The notes under the pieces: generated by a model
The model's database searches: none
Seen by the model: only the letters and a program-made list of their open reading frames with translations
Told to the model about the DNA's origin: nothing
Shown: one piece after another, positions 53,355-61,949 of the stretch
Layout: each line of letters opens with the position of its first letter
How positions within the stretch are numbered: the stretch's first letter is position 1
NCBI RefSeq assembly: GCF_900100315.1
Contig: NZ_FNFF01000001.1
Span: 868,001 to 932,000, forward strand
Source: Streptomyces indicus
GTDB lineage: Bacteria; Actinomycetota; Actinomycetes; Streptomycetales; Streptomycetaceae
Length of the DNA stretch: 64,000 bases
Direction: 5' to 3'
Made by a program: the position numbers and the translations under genes

Positions 53355-53384
53355 GCCCGCCCGCCCTGACACGGGCGGGCGGGC
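53355..53384. terminator. Hairpin between convergent genes
   Basis: Perfect 12-base stem, GCCCGCCCGCCC (53355-53366) with GGGCGGGCGGGC (53373-53384), loop TGACAC, between the M20 hydrolase and the binding lipoprotein ends. GC-repeat rich flanks may allow other pairings. Confidence 0.75.
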
Positions 53385-53458
53385 ACGCGAGCGGGCGGGC
53401 GAGCGAGCGGCGGCCCCCAGCGAGTCAAGGCGCCGCGGGCCACCCCAGGCCCCCCAAC

Positions 53459-54451
53459 TCACTGCTTCGCAGTCAGCGCCGTCTTGATGTCGTCGAGGAC
53501 GACCTGCGCGGCCAGCGGTCCGCCGCGCGTGGACCACACCGAGCCGTCCACGGTGGTGACATGGCCGTTCTTGACGGCGTCCAGCTCCTTGTAGGCGGGC
53601 TTGCCCTGGACGTCCTTCAGCGCCTTCTCGCCGTCCGGCGTCAGGGTGGAAAGGAACAGCCAGTCGCCGTCGATCTCCTCGATCTTCTCCAGGCTCAGGG
53701 CCGGCGTGTGCGCGTTGCCGTCCTTGTCCTGCGCCTTGGGCCGCTTGAGCCCCATGTCGAGGGCGATGCCGCTGGCGAACTGCTTGTTCTCCATCCAGCT
53801 CGGACCGTCCGGGTTCCAGCGCACGATGCTGACCTCGGAGCCCTTGGCCTTGCCGAGCTCGTCGCCGGCCTTCTTGGCGGCACTGTCGTAGTCGGCGATG
53901 ACCTTGTTGGCGGCGTCGAGCTTGTTCACGGCGTTGCCGATGCCGCGCAGCGACAGCTTCCAGTCGTCGGTGGGCGCCATGGTGACCAGGGTGGCCGGGG
54001 TGATCTCGCGCAGCTGCTTGAGCACCTGCTCGTCCTGCATGTCTCCGGCGAGGATCAGGTCGGGCTTGGCGGCGATCACCTTGTCCATGACCGGCTGCAA
54101 CAGATTGCCGACGACCGGGACGCCCTCGACCTTCTCCTCCAGGTAGGCCGGGGGCTTGTTGAGTCCCTGGCCGTTGGTGATGCCGGCCGGCTCGATGCCG
54201 AGCGCCAGGACCGCGTCGAGGTCCTCCTGGGTGAGGGTGACGATCCGCTTGGGGTGGGCGGGGACCTCTATCGCCTTGCCCGTGGCGTCCTTGACGGTAC
54301 GGGTGCCGCCGGACGCGGCGGCCTGGTCGGTGGACTTCGCCTTGTCGCCCCCGGAGTCGGAGCCTCCGCAGCCGGCGAGCAGCAGGGCGGCCGCTCCCGC
54401 GACGGCGAGCGAGCGCAGTGCGCGACTGCCGGTGAGAGTAAGGGACTTCAT
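53459..54451 (-). CDS. Iron-siderophore ABC transporter binding lipoprotein
   Basis: A 330-residue extracellular lipoprotein: signal peptide with lipobox ending LLAGC, then a FepB/FhuD-type type III periplasmic-binding fold (GKAIEVPAHPKRIVTLTQEDLDAVLALGI; KPDLILAGDMQDEQVLKQL; GIALDMGLKRP). ATG 54451 follows GGAG; an upstream in-frame start would spoil the signal peptide. It is divergent from the ATPase gene with an iron box between. It should capture the ferric catecholate siderophore for the FecCD permease. Confidence 0.93.
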   Translation of the reverse strand: MKSLTLTGSRALRSLAVAGAAALLLAGCGGSDSGGDKAKSTDQAAASGGTRTVKDATGKAIEVPAHPKRIVTLTQEDLDAVLALGIEPAGITNGQGLNKPPAYLEEKVEGVPVVGNLLQPVMDKVIAAKPDLILAGDMQDEQVLKQLREITPATLVTMAPTDDWKLSLRGIGNAVNKLDAANKVIADYDSAAKKAGDELGKAKGSEVSIVRWNPDGPSWMENKQFASGIALDMGLKRPKAQDKDGNAHTPALSLEKIEEIDGDWLFLSTLTPDGEKALKDVQGKPAYKELDAVKNGHVTTVDGSVWSTRGGPLAAQVVLDDIKTALTAKQ

Positions 54452-54571
54452 GAGAACGCTCCGGAATCCGGTGGGGGACGTGAGGGCATGACGGGGCCCG
54501 GGACGTGCGGTTTGGGGCATGCGGGAGCACACCGGACCGCCGCACGACGGGCCGCCGACAACGAGCAGAGA

Positions 54572-54590
54572 TTAGGTTAGCCTTACCTTG
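54572..54590. promoter_or_regulatory. Iron box between binding lipoprotein and ATPase genes
   Basis: TTAGGTTAGCCTTACCTTG matches the iron-box consensus at 16 of 19 on the minus strand and nearly equals the box at 39167. Central position suggests control of both divergent genes. Confidence 0.88.
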
Positions 54591-54639
54591 CAAAGCAATC
54601 GCCCGTGGGCGACAGACGGCAGGAAAGGCCACTGAACCG

Positions 54640-55428
54640 GTGCAGATCACCACCGAACGTCTCAGCGCCGGTTACCCCGGCCACCCGGTCGTGCAGAACG
54701 TCGACCTCGACGTGCCCAGCGGACAGGTGGTCGCCGTGGTGGGCCCCAACGGGTGCGGCAAATCAACCCTGTTGCGCACCGTCGCCCGTCTGCACCGCCC
54801 CGCGGAGGGCCGGGTCCGCATCGGCGGCGAGGACGTCTGGCAGCTCAGCCGGCGCCGGGCCGCCCACCTCATCGCGCTGCTCCCCCAGTCACCCCAGGCT
54901 CCCGAGGCGGTCACCGTCGAAGGGCTGGTCCGCTACGGCCGCCACCCCCACCAGGGCCTGTTCCGGCAGTGGTCACGCGAGGACGAGGCGGCGGTACGGG
55001 ACGCACTCGCCGCCACCGGCACGACGGCCCTCGCCGGCCGCCGCCTCGACCAGCTCTCCGGCGGCCAGCGCCAGCGCTGCTGGCTGGCGATGGTGCTCGC
55101 ACAGCAGACTCCGGTGGTGCTGCTCGACGAGCCGACCAGCGCGCTCGACCTCGGCCACGCGGTCGAAGTCCTCGAACTCGTCAGGGAGGTGGCCGCCGCG
55201 GGCCGCACGGTGATGATGGTGCTGCACGACCTGGCCGGCGCCGCCCGCTACGCCGACACCATCGTCGCGATGCACGCGGGGCATGTGGTCGCGCACGGCC
55301 CGGCCCACGAGGTGGTCACGGCCGAACTGGTCGAGCGGCTCTACGGGATCGAGGCCGACATCCTCGCGGCCCCGGGCGACGGCGCCCCGGTGGTCATCCC
55401 GACCGCCCGGGACCGTATGCCCGTCTAG
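54640..55428 (+). CDS. Iron-siderophore ABC transporter ATP-binding protein
   Basis: A 262-residue FecE/FepC-type ATPase: Walker A GPNGCGKST, Q-loop LLPQSPQAP, signature LSGGQRQRCW, Walker B VVLLDEPTSALD, switch His in LHDL. GTG 54640 (reading QITTERLSAGY after it) is preferred, with GGAAAGG upstream. With the fused permease at 39185 and the lipoprotein it makes a complete uptake system. Confidence 0.94.
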   Translation: MQITTERLSAGYPGHPVVQNVDLDVPSGQVVAVVGPNGCGKSTLLRTVARLHRPAEGRVRIGGEDVWQLSRRRAAHLIALLPQSPQAPEAVTVEGLVRYGRHPHQGLFRQWSREDEAAVRDALAATGTTALAGRRLDQLSGGQRQRCWLAMVLAQQTPVVLLDEPTSALDLGHAVEVLELVREVAAAGRTVMMVLHDLAGAARYADTIVAMHAGHVVAHGPAHEVVTAELVERLYGIEADILAAPGDGAPVVIPTARDRMPV

Positions 55429-55518
55429 ACGGCCCCGGGGCCGGGCCGCATGCCCGTCCGGACCGCCCGGGACCGCACGCCCGCCCAAGCCTCCCCCGCA
55501 GGGAGCCGCGCGCCCGAC

Positions 55519-56478
55519 CTACCCGCAGTCGCCGTACCGCACCCCCAACTCCCTTACCACCCGCGCCATTTCCGCCCGCAGCTCGGGCGGCCCGAGCACC
55601 TCCACCTCTGCCCCGAGCCGCAGGAACTCGCCCACCGCGAACGCCGTGGACTCGACCGGCAGTTCGGTGCGTGTCCACCCCTCGCCGTCCGGCCGCCCGT
55701 TCTGCGCACAGGCCGCGGCCTGCCTCCCGGTGAGGCGGGCCGCCCCCGCGTCGGTGACCCGCACCAGGGCGGTACCGGAGTGCAGCCGGTCCTGGAAATC
55801 CTCCTGATAGCGCCGCCAGTAGCCCGCGAGATCGAACTCCTCCGGCGCCTCGAACTCCTCGTCCGTCACGTCCAGTCGGAGCATCTGGTCCACGCGGTAC
55901 GTCACGGGCCGCGGCCCGCTCACCACGTACCAGCGGCCCGCCTTCAGGACGAGTCCGTACGGTTCCAGGCGCCGGTCGACCTCGGTGGGCTCCTTCCAGC
56001 GCCGGTAGCGCACCCGCAGCACCCTGCGGTTCCACACGGCGTGCGCGACATCGGTCAGATACGGAACCTCGTCGGCGTCCGCGTACCAGCCGTGGGCGTC
56101 CAGGTGGAAGCGGGACTTGATCCGGGCGCTGTGGGCGCGCAGTTCGGGCGGCAGCGCCGCCTCGACCTTGTGCTGGGCCGCGGCGAGCAGCGACCCGAGC
56201 CCGAGCTCGGCGGCAGCCCCCGGCACCGCGGCCAGGAAGAGCGCCTCCGCCTCGCCGGTGGTCATCCCGGTCAGCCGGGTCCGCCACCCGTCGAGCAGCC
56301 GGTACCCGCCGGCGTGCCCGGCATCCCCGTACAGCGGAACGCCGGCCGCGGCCAGCGCCTCGACGTCCCGGTACACGGTCCGCACCGACACCTCCAGCTC
56401 ACCGGCGAGCTGCGCGGCCGTCATCCGGCCGCGGCTCTGCAACAGCAGGAGGATGGAGACGAGCCGGCTGGACTTCAC
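55519..56478 (-). CDS. WYL-domain helix-turn-helix transcriptional regulator (YafY type)
   Basis: A 319-residue regulator: N-terminal winged helix (RLVSILLLLQSRGRMTAAQLAGELEVSVRTVYRDVEAL) and a WYL domain (YRRWKEPTEVDRRLEPYGLVLKAGRWYVV) with the WCX extension. Its GTG start overlaps the ADP-ribosylglycohydrolase stop (GTGA), so the two are co-translated. A perfect inverted repeat at 57500, of the TGACA-N-TGTCA kind bound by YafY-type regulators, is a likely target. Confidence 0.9.
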   Translation of the reverse strand: MKSSRLVSILLLLQSRGRMTAAQLAGELEVSVRTVYRDVEALAAAGVPLYGDAGHAGGYRLLDGWRTRLTGMTTGEAEALFLAAVPGAAAELGLGSLLAAAQHKVEAALPPELRAHSARIKSRFHLDAHGWYADADEVPYLTDVAHAVWNRRVLRVRYRRWKEPTEVDRRLEPYGLVLKAGRWYVVSGPRPVTYRVDQMLRLDVTDEEFEAPEEFDLAGYWRRYQEDFQDRLHSGTALVRVTDAGAARLTGRQAAACAQNGRPDGEGWTRTELPVESTAFAVGEFLRLGAEVEVLGPPELRAEMARVVRELGVRYGDCG

Positions 56479-57410
56479 CGACCGAGAATGTCATCCGGCG
56501 CCGACGGCCGGCCGCCCGGGACCGGCTCCCTGCGCCGCAGCCATTCCTCCGGCACCCCGTCGAGACCGGTGCGAGCGCCCACCACCCCGCCGGTGATGGC
56601 GCAGGTGGTGTCCACGTCGCCCAGGCCCTCGGCCGTGCTCCACAGGGCGGAGACCAGGTCGTCGGGGTGGCGGGCGGCGGACCAGAGCGCGAAGGGAACC
56701 GTGTCGTCGGCGCGCACGCGCTGGCCGTTGCCGAGGAGGTCCGAGGCCCGCCAGGGCGCGGTGTCGGACGGGACCTCCGCGGCTCGGTGCAGCCCCTCGC
56801 GCACCGGGCCGTCGGGGGTACGGTCCGCGACCTCGCGCAGGTCGAGCTCGCCGCGTGCGGACAGGGCCGAGGCCACCGCGACCGCCACGGCGCCCGCGAC
56901 GCCGATCCGATGCCGGTGCGTCACCTCGGCCGACAAGACGGCCTGGTCGGCGGCCCGTTGCAGATCGTGTGAGAACCAGGCACCCAGGGGCGCCACACGC
57001 ATCGCCGCCCCGTTGCCGAGACTGCCCTGACCGTCGAAGAGCTCCGCCGCCAAGTCCTCCCAGCGGCCGGACTCCTGGAGCAGGCGCGGCAGCAACTGGT
57101 GCATGCCGTAGCCGTATCCGCGACCCCGGTCCATGTCGTAGAGCAGCGCGAAGGAGAGAGCGAGCGGGCCCTGGCGGATCTCGCCGTACTCGTCGAGCAC
57201 CCGCTGGATGCCGAGCGCCATCACCGTGTCGTCGGTGAAGTGCCACTCGGGCTCCGCCGGCATCTGCCGGGCCTGTATCTGCTCGTACGCCTCACTCGGC
57301 GTGCGGAACAAGGGGAACCACCGCTCCCCGAACGCGTCCCCGAGGGCGAGGCCTTCGAGACTGCGGCGCGCGGCGGATCGGTTCGGGGCAGGCGTGAGGG
57401 AGGGGGTCAT
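56475..57410 (-). CDS. ADP-ribosylglycohydrolase family protein
   Basis: A 311-residue all-helical protein of the DraG/ARH family. The two metal-binding motifs are present, FTDDTVMAL near the N-terminus and GDVDTTCAITGGVVGAR near the C-terminus, which hold the magnesium ions that activate ADP-ribose removal from proteins or nucleic acids. The gene leads a two-gene operon with the WYL regulator, a pairing that suggests regulation by an ADP-ribosylated or nucleotide ligand. Target unknown. Confidence 0.88.
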   Translation of the reverse strand: MTPSLTPAPNRSAARRSLEGLALGDAFGERWFPLFRTPSEAYEQIQARQMPAEPEWHFTDDTVMALGIQRVLDEYGEIRQGPLALSFALLYDMDRGRGYGYGMHQLLPRLLQESGRWEDLAAELFDGQGSLGNGAAMRVAPLGAWFSHDLQRAADQAVLSAEVTHRHRIGVAGAVAVAVASALSARGELDLREVADRTPDGPVREGLHRAAEVPSDTAPWRASDLLGNGQRVRADDTVPFALWSAARHPDDLVSALWSTAEGLGDVDTTCAITGGVVGARTGLDGVPEEWLRRREPVPGGRPSAPDDILGR

Positions 57411-57499
57411 ACGGGGATCATGCCGAGGGCTCCCTGTGAACGCCCCTTATTTTCCCGGACGTTCAGCAAGCCCGCCGCCCTCGGGCGAGAACCGGGATT

Positions 57500-57524
57500 T
57501 TCACTGACAGAAGATGTCAGTGAA
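57500..57524. promoter_or_regulatory. Perfect inverted repeat, putative WYL regulator operator
   Basis: TTCACTGACA, spacer GAAGA, TGTCAGTGAA: ten-base perfect arms, 19 bases upstream of the ATG at 57544. Its location between the divergent WYL operon and the 57544 gene suggests an operator for the WYL regulator. Confidence 0.7.
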
Positions 57525-57543
57525 GCCCTCCTACCGTCCACCC

Positions 57544-58032
57544 ATGGCTTTCACCGAGAAGTACCTGTGGACGCCGCCGCCCCTGACCGTGGGCGGCCGG
57601 CACATCAAGCGCTACCACGTCAGTGCCGATCCGGCGGGCATCGCGCCGGAGGTGGAGAAGGCGGCGTACGCGATCCTGCCCGAGCTGCTGCCCGAAGCCG
57701 ACGGCACACCGCCCGCGACCTTCGTCGTGCTGCACCGGGGCGGGGACGACGGGGCGTATCTCAACGCGTACAGCTGGGTGTGGGACAACGTGCTGCACTT
57801 CGGCGGTGCGGCCGCGGGGCAGCCCGTGCTCGGGTGTCCCGACCGCGATCCGGCGCACTTCGTCCGGCCGGATCTGCCCTGGATCGGGTGTGTCTGGGAG
57901 ATCACGCCGATCACGCATGAACGCAACGCCTGGGTACGGCACATGCTCGCGCCCGATGCGCCCGACCTCGACGGCTATCTCGCCGACTCCCTGCCCGAAG
58001 GCACCACCGGACCGTTCGGAGACCCCGCATGA
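57544..58032 (+). CDS. Hypothetical protein
   Basis: A 162-residue soluble protein with no family I recognise (opening AFTEKYLWTPPPLTVGGRHIK; Trp-rich middle YSWVWDNVLHFG). ATG 57544 is preferred over ATG 57514, which lies within the palindrome and would be covered by a bound regulator. The stop overlaps the next start (ATGA). The operator and operon layout suggest induction by the WYL regulator. Confidence 0.7.
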   Translation: MAFTEKYLWTPPPLTVGGRHIKRYHVSADPAGIAPEVEKAAYAILPELLPEADGTPPATFVVLHRGGDDGAYLNAYSWVWDNVLHFGGAAAGQPVLGCPDRDPAHFVRPDLPWIGCVWEITPITHERNAWVRHMLAPDAPDLDGYLADSLPEGTTGPFGDPA

Positions 58033-58502
58033 GCAGCGCGTACGACTTCGACTTCCTCACCGGGCGGTGGCGGGTGCGGCATCGCAAGGCGCTGGACTTC
58101 CTCGATCCGGAGGCCGCCGGGTGGCGGGAGTTCGACTCCGTGACCGAGGGCGGCACGCACTTCGGGGGCGCCGCGCACTTCGACGAGATCACGATGCCCG
58201 ACTACGCGGGGCTCACGCTGCGGCTCTACGACCGGGAGACCGGTCAGTGGTCGCTGTACTGGGCGGACAGCCGGTCGGGGAAGCTCTACCCGCCCGTGAC
58301 GGGGCGGTTCGGCGCGGACGGCACCGGGCAGTTCTTCGGGGACGACAGCCACGAGGGCAAGCCGGTGAAGGTCCGCTTCGTGTGGTCGGGGATCTCCGCG
58401 ACGACCGCGCGCTGGGAGCAGGCCTTCTCGGTGGACGAGGGACGGACCTGGGTCACCAACTGGATCATGGAGTTCGCGAAGGAGGGCACGGCGGCCCGGT
58501 GA
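58029..58502 (+). CDS. DUF1579-like lipocalin-type protein
   Basis: A 157-residue soluble protein resembling the DUF1579 group (DFLTGRWRVRHRKALDFL, LRLYDRETGQWSLYWAD, RWEQAFSVDEGRTWVTNWIMEF), probably a small beta-barrel. The start overlaps the preceding stop by four bases. Function unknown; presumably acts with the upstream gene. Confidence 0.75.
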   Translation: MSSAYDFDFLTGRWRVRHRKALDFLDPEAAGWREFDSVTEGGTHFGGAAHFDEITMPDYAGLTLRLYDRETGQWSLYWADSRSGKLYPPVTGRFGADGTGQFFGDDSHEGKPVKVRFVWSGISATTARWEQAFSVDEGRTWVTNWIMEFAKEGTAAR

Positions 58503-58516
58503 CCGCGTCGTACAAA

Positions 58517-58540
58517 TTCGGTGGAGATTACGCCACCGAA
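58517..58540 (+). terminator. Hairpin after the DUF1579-like gene
   Basis: TTCGGTGG, eight-base loop, CCACCGAA, starting 14 bases after the stop. Likely a terminator, though it could also belong to the promoter region of the next gene. Confidence 0.5.
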
Positions 58541-58542
58541 AC

Positions 58543-58560
58543 TTACCGACGGGTCAGTAA
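58543..58560 (+). promoter_or_regulatory. Putative operator upstream of the acyl-CoA synthetase gene
   Basis: TTACCGACGGGTCAGTAA is palindromic with one mismatch per arm around a GG centre. It shares GACGGGTCA with the site at 60585, upstream of the Liv-type transporter. Confidence 0.5.
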
Positions 58561-58705
58561 TTAGTCCCACCCTCCTACCTTGTGGCCCCATTTAAGGTGC
58601 TGACCTGTACGTATCGACCACGTCCCGGGCCGGAACGCCCCCTCCCGCCCGGGCTCGCCGTGGGGTACGTTCACCGCGCATCAAGGAGCCACAAGGAGAT
58701 TCCAC

Positions 58706-60532
58706 TTGCGCGAGTTCACCTCACCTCCCCTGGCGTCCTCGGCGCCTGCGGTGGGCGGCCTGGCGGACGTGGTGTTCGACCATGCCCAGGAGGACCCGCT
58801 GCACATCGCCCTCGGCCGCAAGGTCGACGGGCAGTGGACGGATGTCACCTCGGCCGAGTTCTGCGCCGAGGTGCTCGCCCTCGCCAAGGGGCTGCTCGCG
58901 CAGGGCGTGCGGTTCGGCGACCGGGTCGCCCTGATGTCCCGTACGCGCTACGAGTGGACGCTCTTCGACTTCGCGCTGTGGACCATCGGCGCCCAGGTGG
59001 TGCCGATCTACCCCACCTCCTCGGCCGAGCAGGTCTTCTGGATGCTGCACGACGCGCAGGTCTCCTCCTGCGTCGTGGAGCACGAGGACCACGCGATGAC
59101 CATCGGCTCGGTGATCGACCGGCTGCCCGCCCTCGAGCGCCTGTGGCAGCTGGACGCCGGCGCGGTCGGCGAACTCACCGCGGCGGGGGCGCACATCGAG
59201 GACGAGACGGTGCACCGCCACCGCCGGGCGGTCACGCCGGACTCGGTCGCGACCGTGATCTACACCTCCGGCACCACGGGCCGCCCCAAGGGCTGTGTGA
59301 TCACGCACGCCAACTTCATGTTCCAGTGCGACACCATCGTCCGCCGCTGGGAGCCGGTGTTCCACACCAAGCCCGGCGACGAGCCCTCCACCCTGCTCTT
59401 CCTGCCGCTCGCCCACGTCTTCGGGCGGATGGTGCAGGTGGCCGCGGTGCGCGGCAAGGTGCGGTTCGGCCATCAGCCCGACCTGAGCGCGGCGGCGCTG
59501 CTGCCCGACCTCGCCGCGTTCCGGCCGACGTTCTTCCTCGCCGTGCCGTACATCTTCGAGAAGATCTTCCACGCGGCCCGCCGCAAGGCCGAACTCGGCG
59601 GCAGGGCGGGCCCGTTCGACAAGGCGGCCGACTGCGCGGTGAAGTACGCGGAGGCGCAGGAGCAGAAGGCGTTCGGGCTCGGCCCCGGGCCCTCGGCCGC
59701 GCTGCGGATGCAGCACGGCCTCTTCGACAAGCTCGTGTACGCCAAGCTCCGCGAGGCCATGGGCGGCCGGGTGCGGCACGCGATGTCGGGCGGCTCGGGC
59801 ATGGACCGCAAGCTGGGTCTGTTCTTCGCGGGCGCGGGCGTGCACATCTACGAGGGCTACGGACTCACCGAGTCCACCGCCGCCGCCACCGCCAACCCGC
59901 CGGAGCGCACCCGCTTCGGCACGGTGGGGCAGCCGCTGCCCGGCACGACCGTGCACATCGCCGAGGACGGCGAGGTCTGGCTGCACGGCGCGCATGTGTT
60001 CCAGGGCTACCTCGGCGACCCCAAGGCCACCGACGCGGTGCTGCACGACGGCTGGCTCGCGACGGGCGACATCGGCGCGCTCGACGAGGACGGCTTCCTG
60101 ACGATCACCGGGCGCAAGAAGGAGATCCTGGTGACCTCCGGCGGCAAGTCCGTCTCGCCCACCCAGCTCGAGGAGCGGGTGCGCGACCACCCGCTGGTGG
60201 CCCAGTGCATCGTGGTCGGCAACGACCGGCCGTACATCGCCGCGCTCGTCACCCTGGACTCCGACGCCGTGGAGCACTGGCTCAGCATGCGCGGCAAGGC
60301 CACCCCCGCCCCCGAGGACCTGGTGCGCGACCCGGACCTGGAGATGGAGGTGCGGCGCGCCGTCGTGGCCGCCAACACCCTTGTCTCGCAGGCCGAATCC
60401 ATTCGTACGTTCCGCATACTGGCGCACCAGTTCACCGAGGAGCACGGACTGCTCACGCCGTCCCTGAAGCTCAAGCGCAAGGCCATCGAGCAGGCCTACT
60501 CCGCCGAGGTCGAGGCGCTCTACACCAGCTGA
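58706..60532 (+). CDS. Long-chain acyl-CoA synthetase (FadD15-like)
   Basis: A 608-residue AMP-forming acyl-CoA ligase. Motifs: phosphate loop YTSGTTGRPKG, LPLAHVFGRMVQ, GYGLTESTAA, TGDIGALDEDGFLTITGRKKEI and the C-terminal catalytic Lys (LKLKRKAIEQAY). It activates fatty acids to acyl-CoA in the cytoplasm. TTG 58706 follows AAGGAG with a seven-base gap. It lies upstream of a branched-chain ABC transporter with a shared operator-like element. Confidence 0.93.
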   Translation: MREFTSPPLASSAPAVGGLADVVFDHAQEDPLHIALGRKVDGQWTDVTSAEFCAEVLALAKGLLAQGVRFGDRVALMSRTRYEWTLFDFALWTIGAQVVPIYPTSSAEQVFWMLHDAQVSSCVVEHEDHAMTIGSVIDRLPALERLWQLDAGAVGELTAAGAHIEDETVHRHRRAVTPDSVATVIYTSGTTGRPKGCVITHANFMFQCDTIVRRWEPVFHTKPGDEPSTLLFLPLAHVFGRMVQVAAVRGKVRFGHQPDLSAAALLPDLAAFRPTFFLAVPYIFEKIFHAARRKAELGGRAGPFDKAADCAVKYAEAQEQKAFGLGPGPSAALRMQHGLFDKLVYAKLREAMGGRVRHAMSGGSGMDRKLGLFFAGAGVHIYEGYGLTESTAAATANPPERTRFGTVGQPLPGTTVHIAEDGEVWLHGAHVFQGYLGDPKATDAVLHDGWLATGDIGALDEDGFLTITGRKKEILVTSGGKSVSPTQLEERVRDHPLVAQCIVVGNDRPYIAALVTLDSDAVEHWLSMRGKATPAPEDLVRDPDLEMEVRRAVVAANTLVSQAESIRTFRILAHQFTEEHGLLTPSLKLKRKAIEQAYSAEVEALYTS

Positions 60533-60584
60533 CCCAGCTCAGGACCGGGCTTGACCGGGCCATGTCTGTACGTCCCCACCATTT

Positions 60585-60632
60585 CTGACGGGTCATCAAT
60601 TGGCGATGCGTCACTTATTGACGACTCGTCAG
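60585..60632 (+). promoter_or_regulatory. Paired operator-like palindromes before the Liv transporter operon
   Basis: CTGACGGGTCATCAAT (60585-60600) and ATTGACGACTCGTCAG (60617-60632) form a large inverted repeat with two mismatches; each arm holds its own palindrome (TGACGGGTCA; TGACGACTCGTCA). They lie 43-90 bases upstream of the binding-protein start. A TetR-type regulator is plausible. Confidence 0.6.
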
Positions 60633-60674
60633 GTCCCCCACAGAATGCGGAGACTTCGACGGAGGGACAGGGCT

Positions 60675-61937
60675 GTGTTGCGATCGTTCCGCGCCATCGC
60701 AGCAGCGTCTGCAGCGCTGCTGCTCGCTACTGCGTGTAATTCGGCTTCCAACTCGTCCGGCAGCTCGGGCGATCCGGGCAAGGGTGCGACGGTACGGGGA
60801 GTGACCGACGACTCCATCAAGGTCGGCGGCATCGTCTCCATGACCACCGCGAGCGGCTACAGCAAGAAGGACACCGACCTCGGCGCCAAGGCCCGCTACG
60901 ACCGCGCGAACGCGGAGGGCGGGATCAACGGCCGCAAGATCGACTACATCGGGGCCGAGGACGACGGCCAGGACCCGGGCAAGAACCTCGCCGCGGCCCG
61001 CAAACTCGTCCAGCAGGAGAAGGTGTTCGCGGTCTCGCCGATGAGTTCGGTGACCTTCTCCGGCGCCGACTTCCTCGAGCAGCAGAAGGTGCCCACCTTC
61101 GGCTGGGGCACCATCCCGCAGTTCTGCTCCAACCCGCACATCTACGGCTTCAACGGCTGCCTCGTCCCGATGCCCGGCGGCACCATCACGCAGTCCTGGC
61201 CCGAGGGCCTCGCGCATGTGCTCGGCGGCGCGAAGGGCAAATCCGTGGCGATCCTCGCCAACGACAACGACGCCGGCAAGTTCGGCATCCGCACCTACCA
61301 GCAGGGCTTCGCTGCGGCCGGTTTCAAGGTCGCGTACGCCAAGGCCTCCGTGCCCGCGACCTCCACGCCGAACGACTGGTCCGCCTACACCAAGGAGATC
61401 CTGCGCTCCAACGGCGGCAAGGCGCCCGACGCGGTCGTCTCCGTGATGCAGACCCCGTACAACATCGGCCTGTTCACCGCGCTCAAGCGCTCCGGCTTCA
61501 AGGGGCTGCTCACCGACCCGACCGACTACGACCCGGGGCTGCTCGCCAAGAAGACCACCGCGCAGGCCCTCGACGGGGTCCATGTGCTGCTCTCCTTCGA
61601 GCCGTTCGAGTCGGACAGCGCGCAGATGCAGCAGTTCAAGGAGGACATCAAGAAGGCCGCGGGCAAGGACGTGCCGCTCAACATGCACATGTTGACCGGG
61701 TACATGTCCGCCGACTTCTTCCTCGCCATCGCCGAGAAGGCCGGCAAGGACCTGACCGTCGAGTCCTTCCAGAAGGCCGCGTCGACCTACTCCGACACCG
61801 GCACGATGGTCGGCGACCGCGCGCTGCCCAAGGGCCAGAAGGAAGCGTTCGGCTGCGGTGCGCTCGTACAACTGAAGAACGGAAAGTACGAGGTGTCGTC
61901 GCCCTTCAAGTGCTACGAACCGATCCCGTTCAAGTAA
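60675..61937 (+). CDS. Branched-chain amino acid-type ABC transporter binding lipoprotein
   Basis: A 420-residue LivJ-like type 1 periplasmic-binding protein. The signal peptide (SFRAIAAASAALLLATAC) ends in an atypical lipobox at Cys. Mature motifs: SIKVGGIVSMTTASG, GINGRKIDYIGAEDDGQDP, ILANDNDAGKFGIRTYQQGF. GTG 60675 follows GGAGGG; an ATG ten codons upstream is possible but adds a basic run. The ligand may be an amino acid, a short amide or an aromatic/fatty acid. The permease/ATPase fusion follows after 12 bases. Confidence 0.88.
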   Translation: MLRSFRAIAAASAALLLATACNSASNSSGSSGDPGKGATVRGVTDDSIKVGGIVSMTTASGYSKKDTDLGAKARYDRANAEGGINGRKIDYIGAEDDGQDPGKNLAAARKLVQQEKVFAVSPMSSVTFSGADFLEQQKVPTFGWGTIPQFCSNPHIYGFNGCLVPMPGGTITQSWPEGLAHVLGGAKGKSVAILANDNDAGKFGIRTYQQGFAAAGFKVAYAKASVPATSTPNDWSAYTKEILRSNGGKAPDAVVSVMQTPYNIGLFTALKRSGFKGLLTDPTDYDPGLLAKKTTAQALDGVHVLLSFEPFESDSAQMQQFKEDIKKAAGKDVPLNMHMLTGYMSADFFLAIAEKAGKDLTVESFQKAASTYSDTGTMVGDRALPKGQKEAFGCGALVQLKNGKYEVSSPFKCYEPIPFK

Positions 61938-61949
61938 GGGGTCACGGGC

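Noticed and set aside
53341..53460. GC-repeat region as a possible recombination site
   Set aside because: It reads as a plain GC-rich terminator hairpin between convergent genes, with no integrase or duplicated tRNA nearby.
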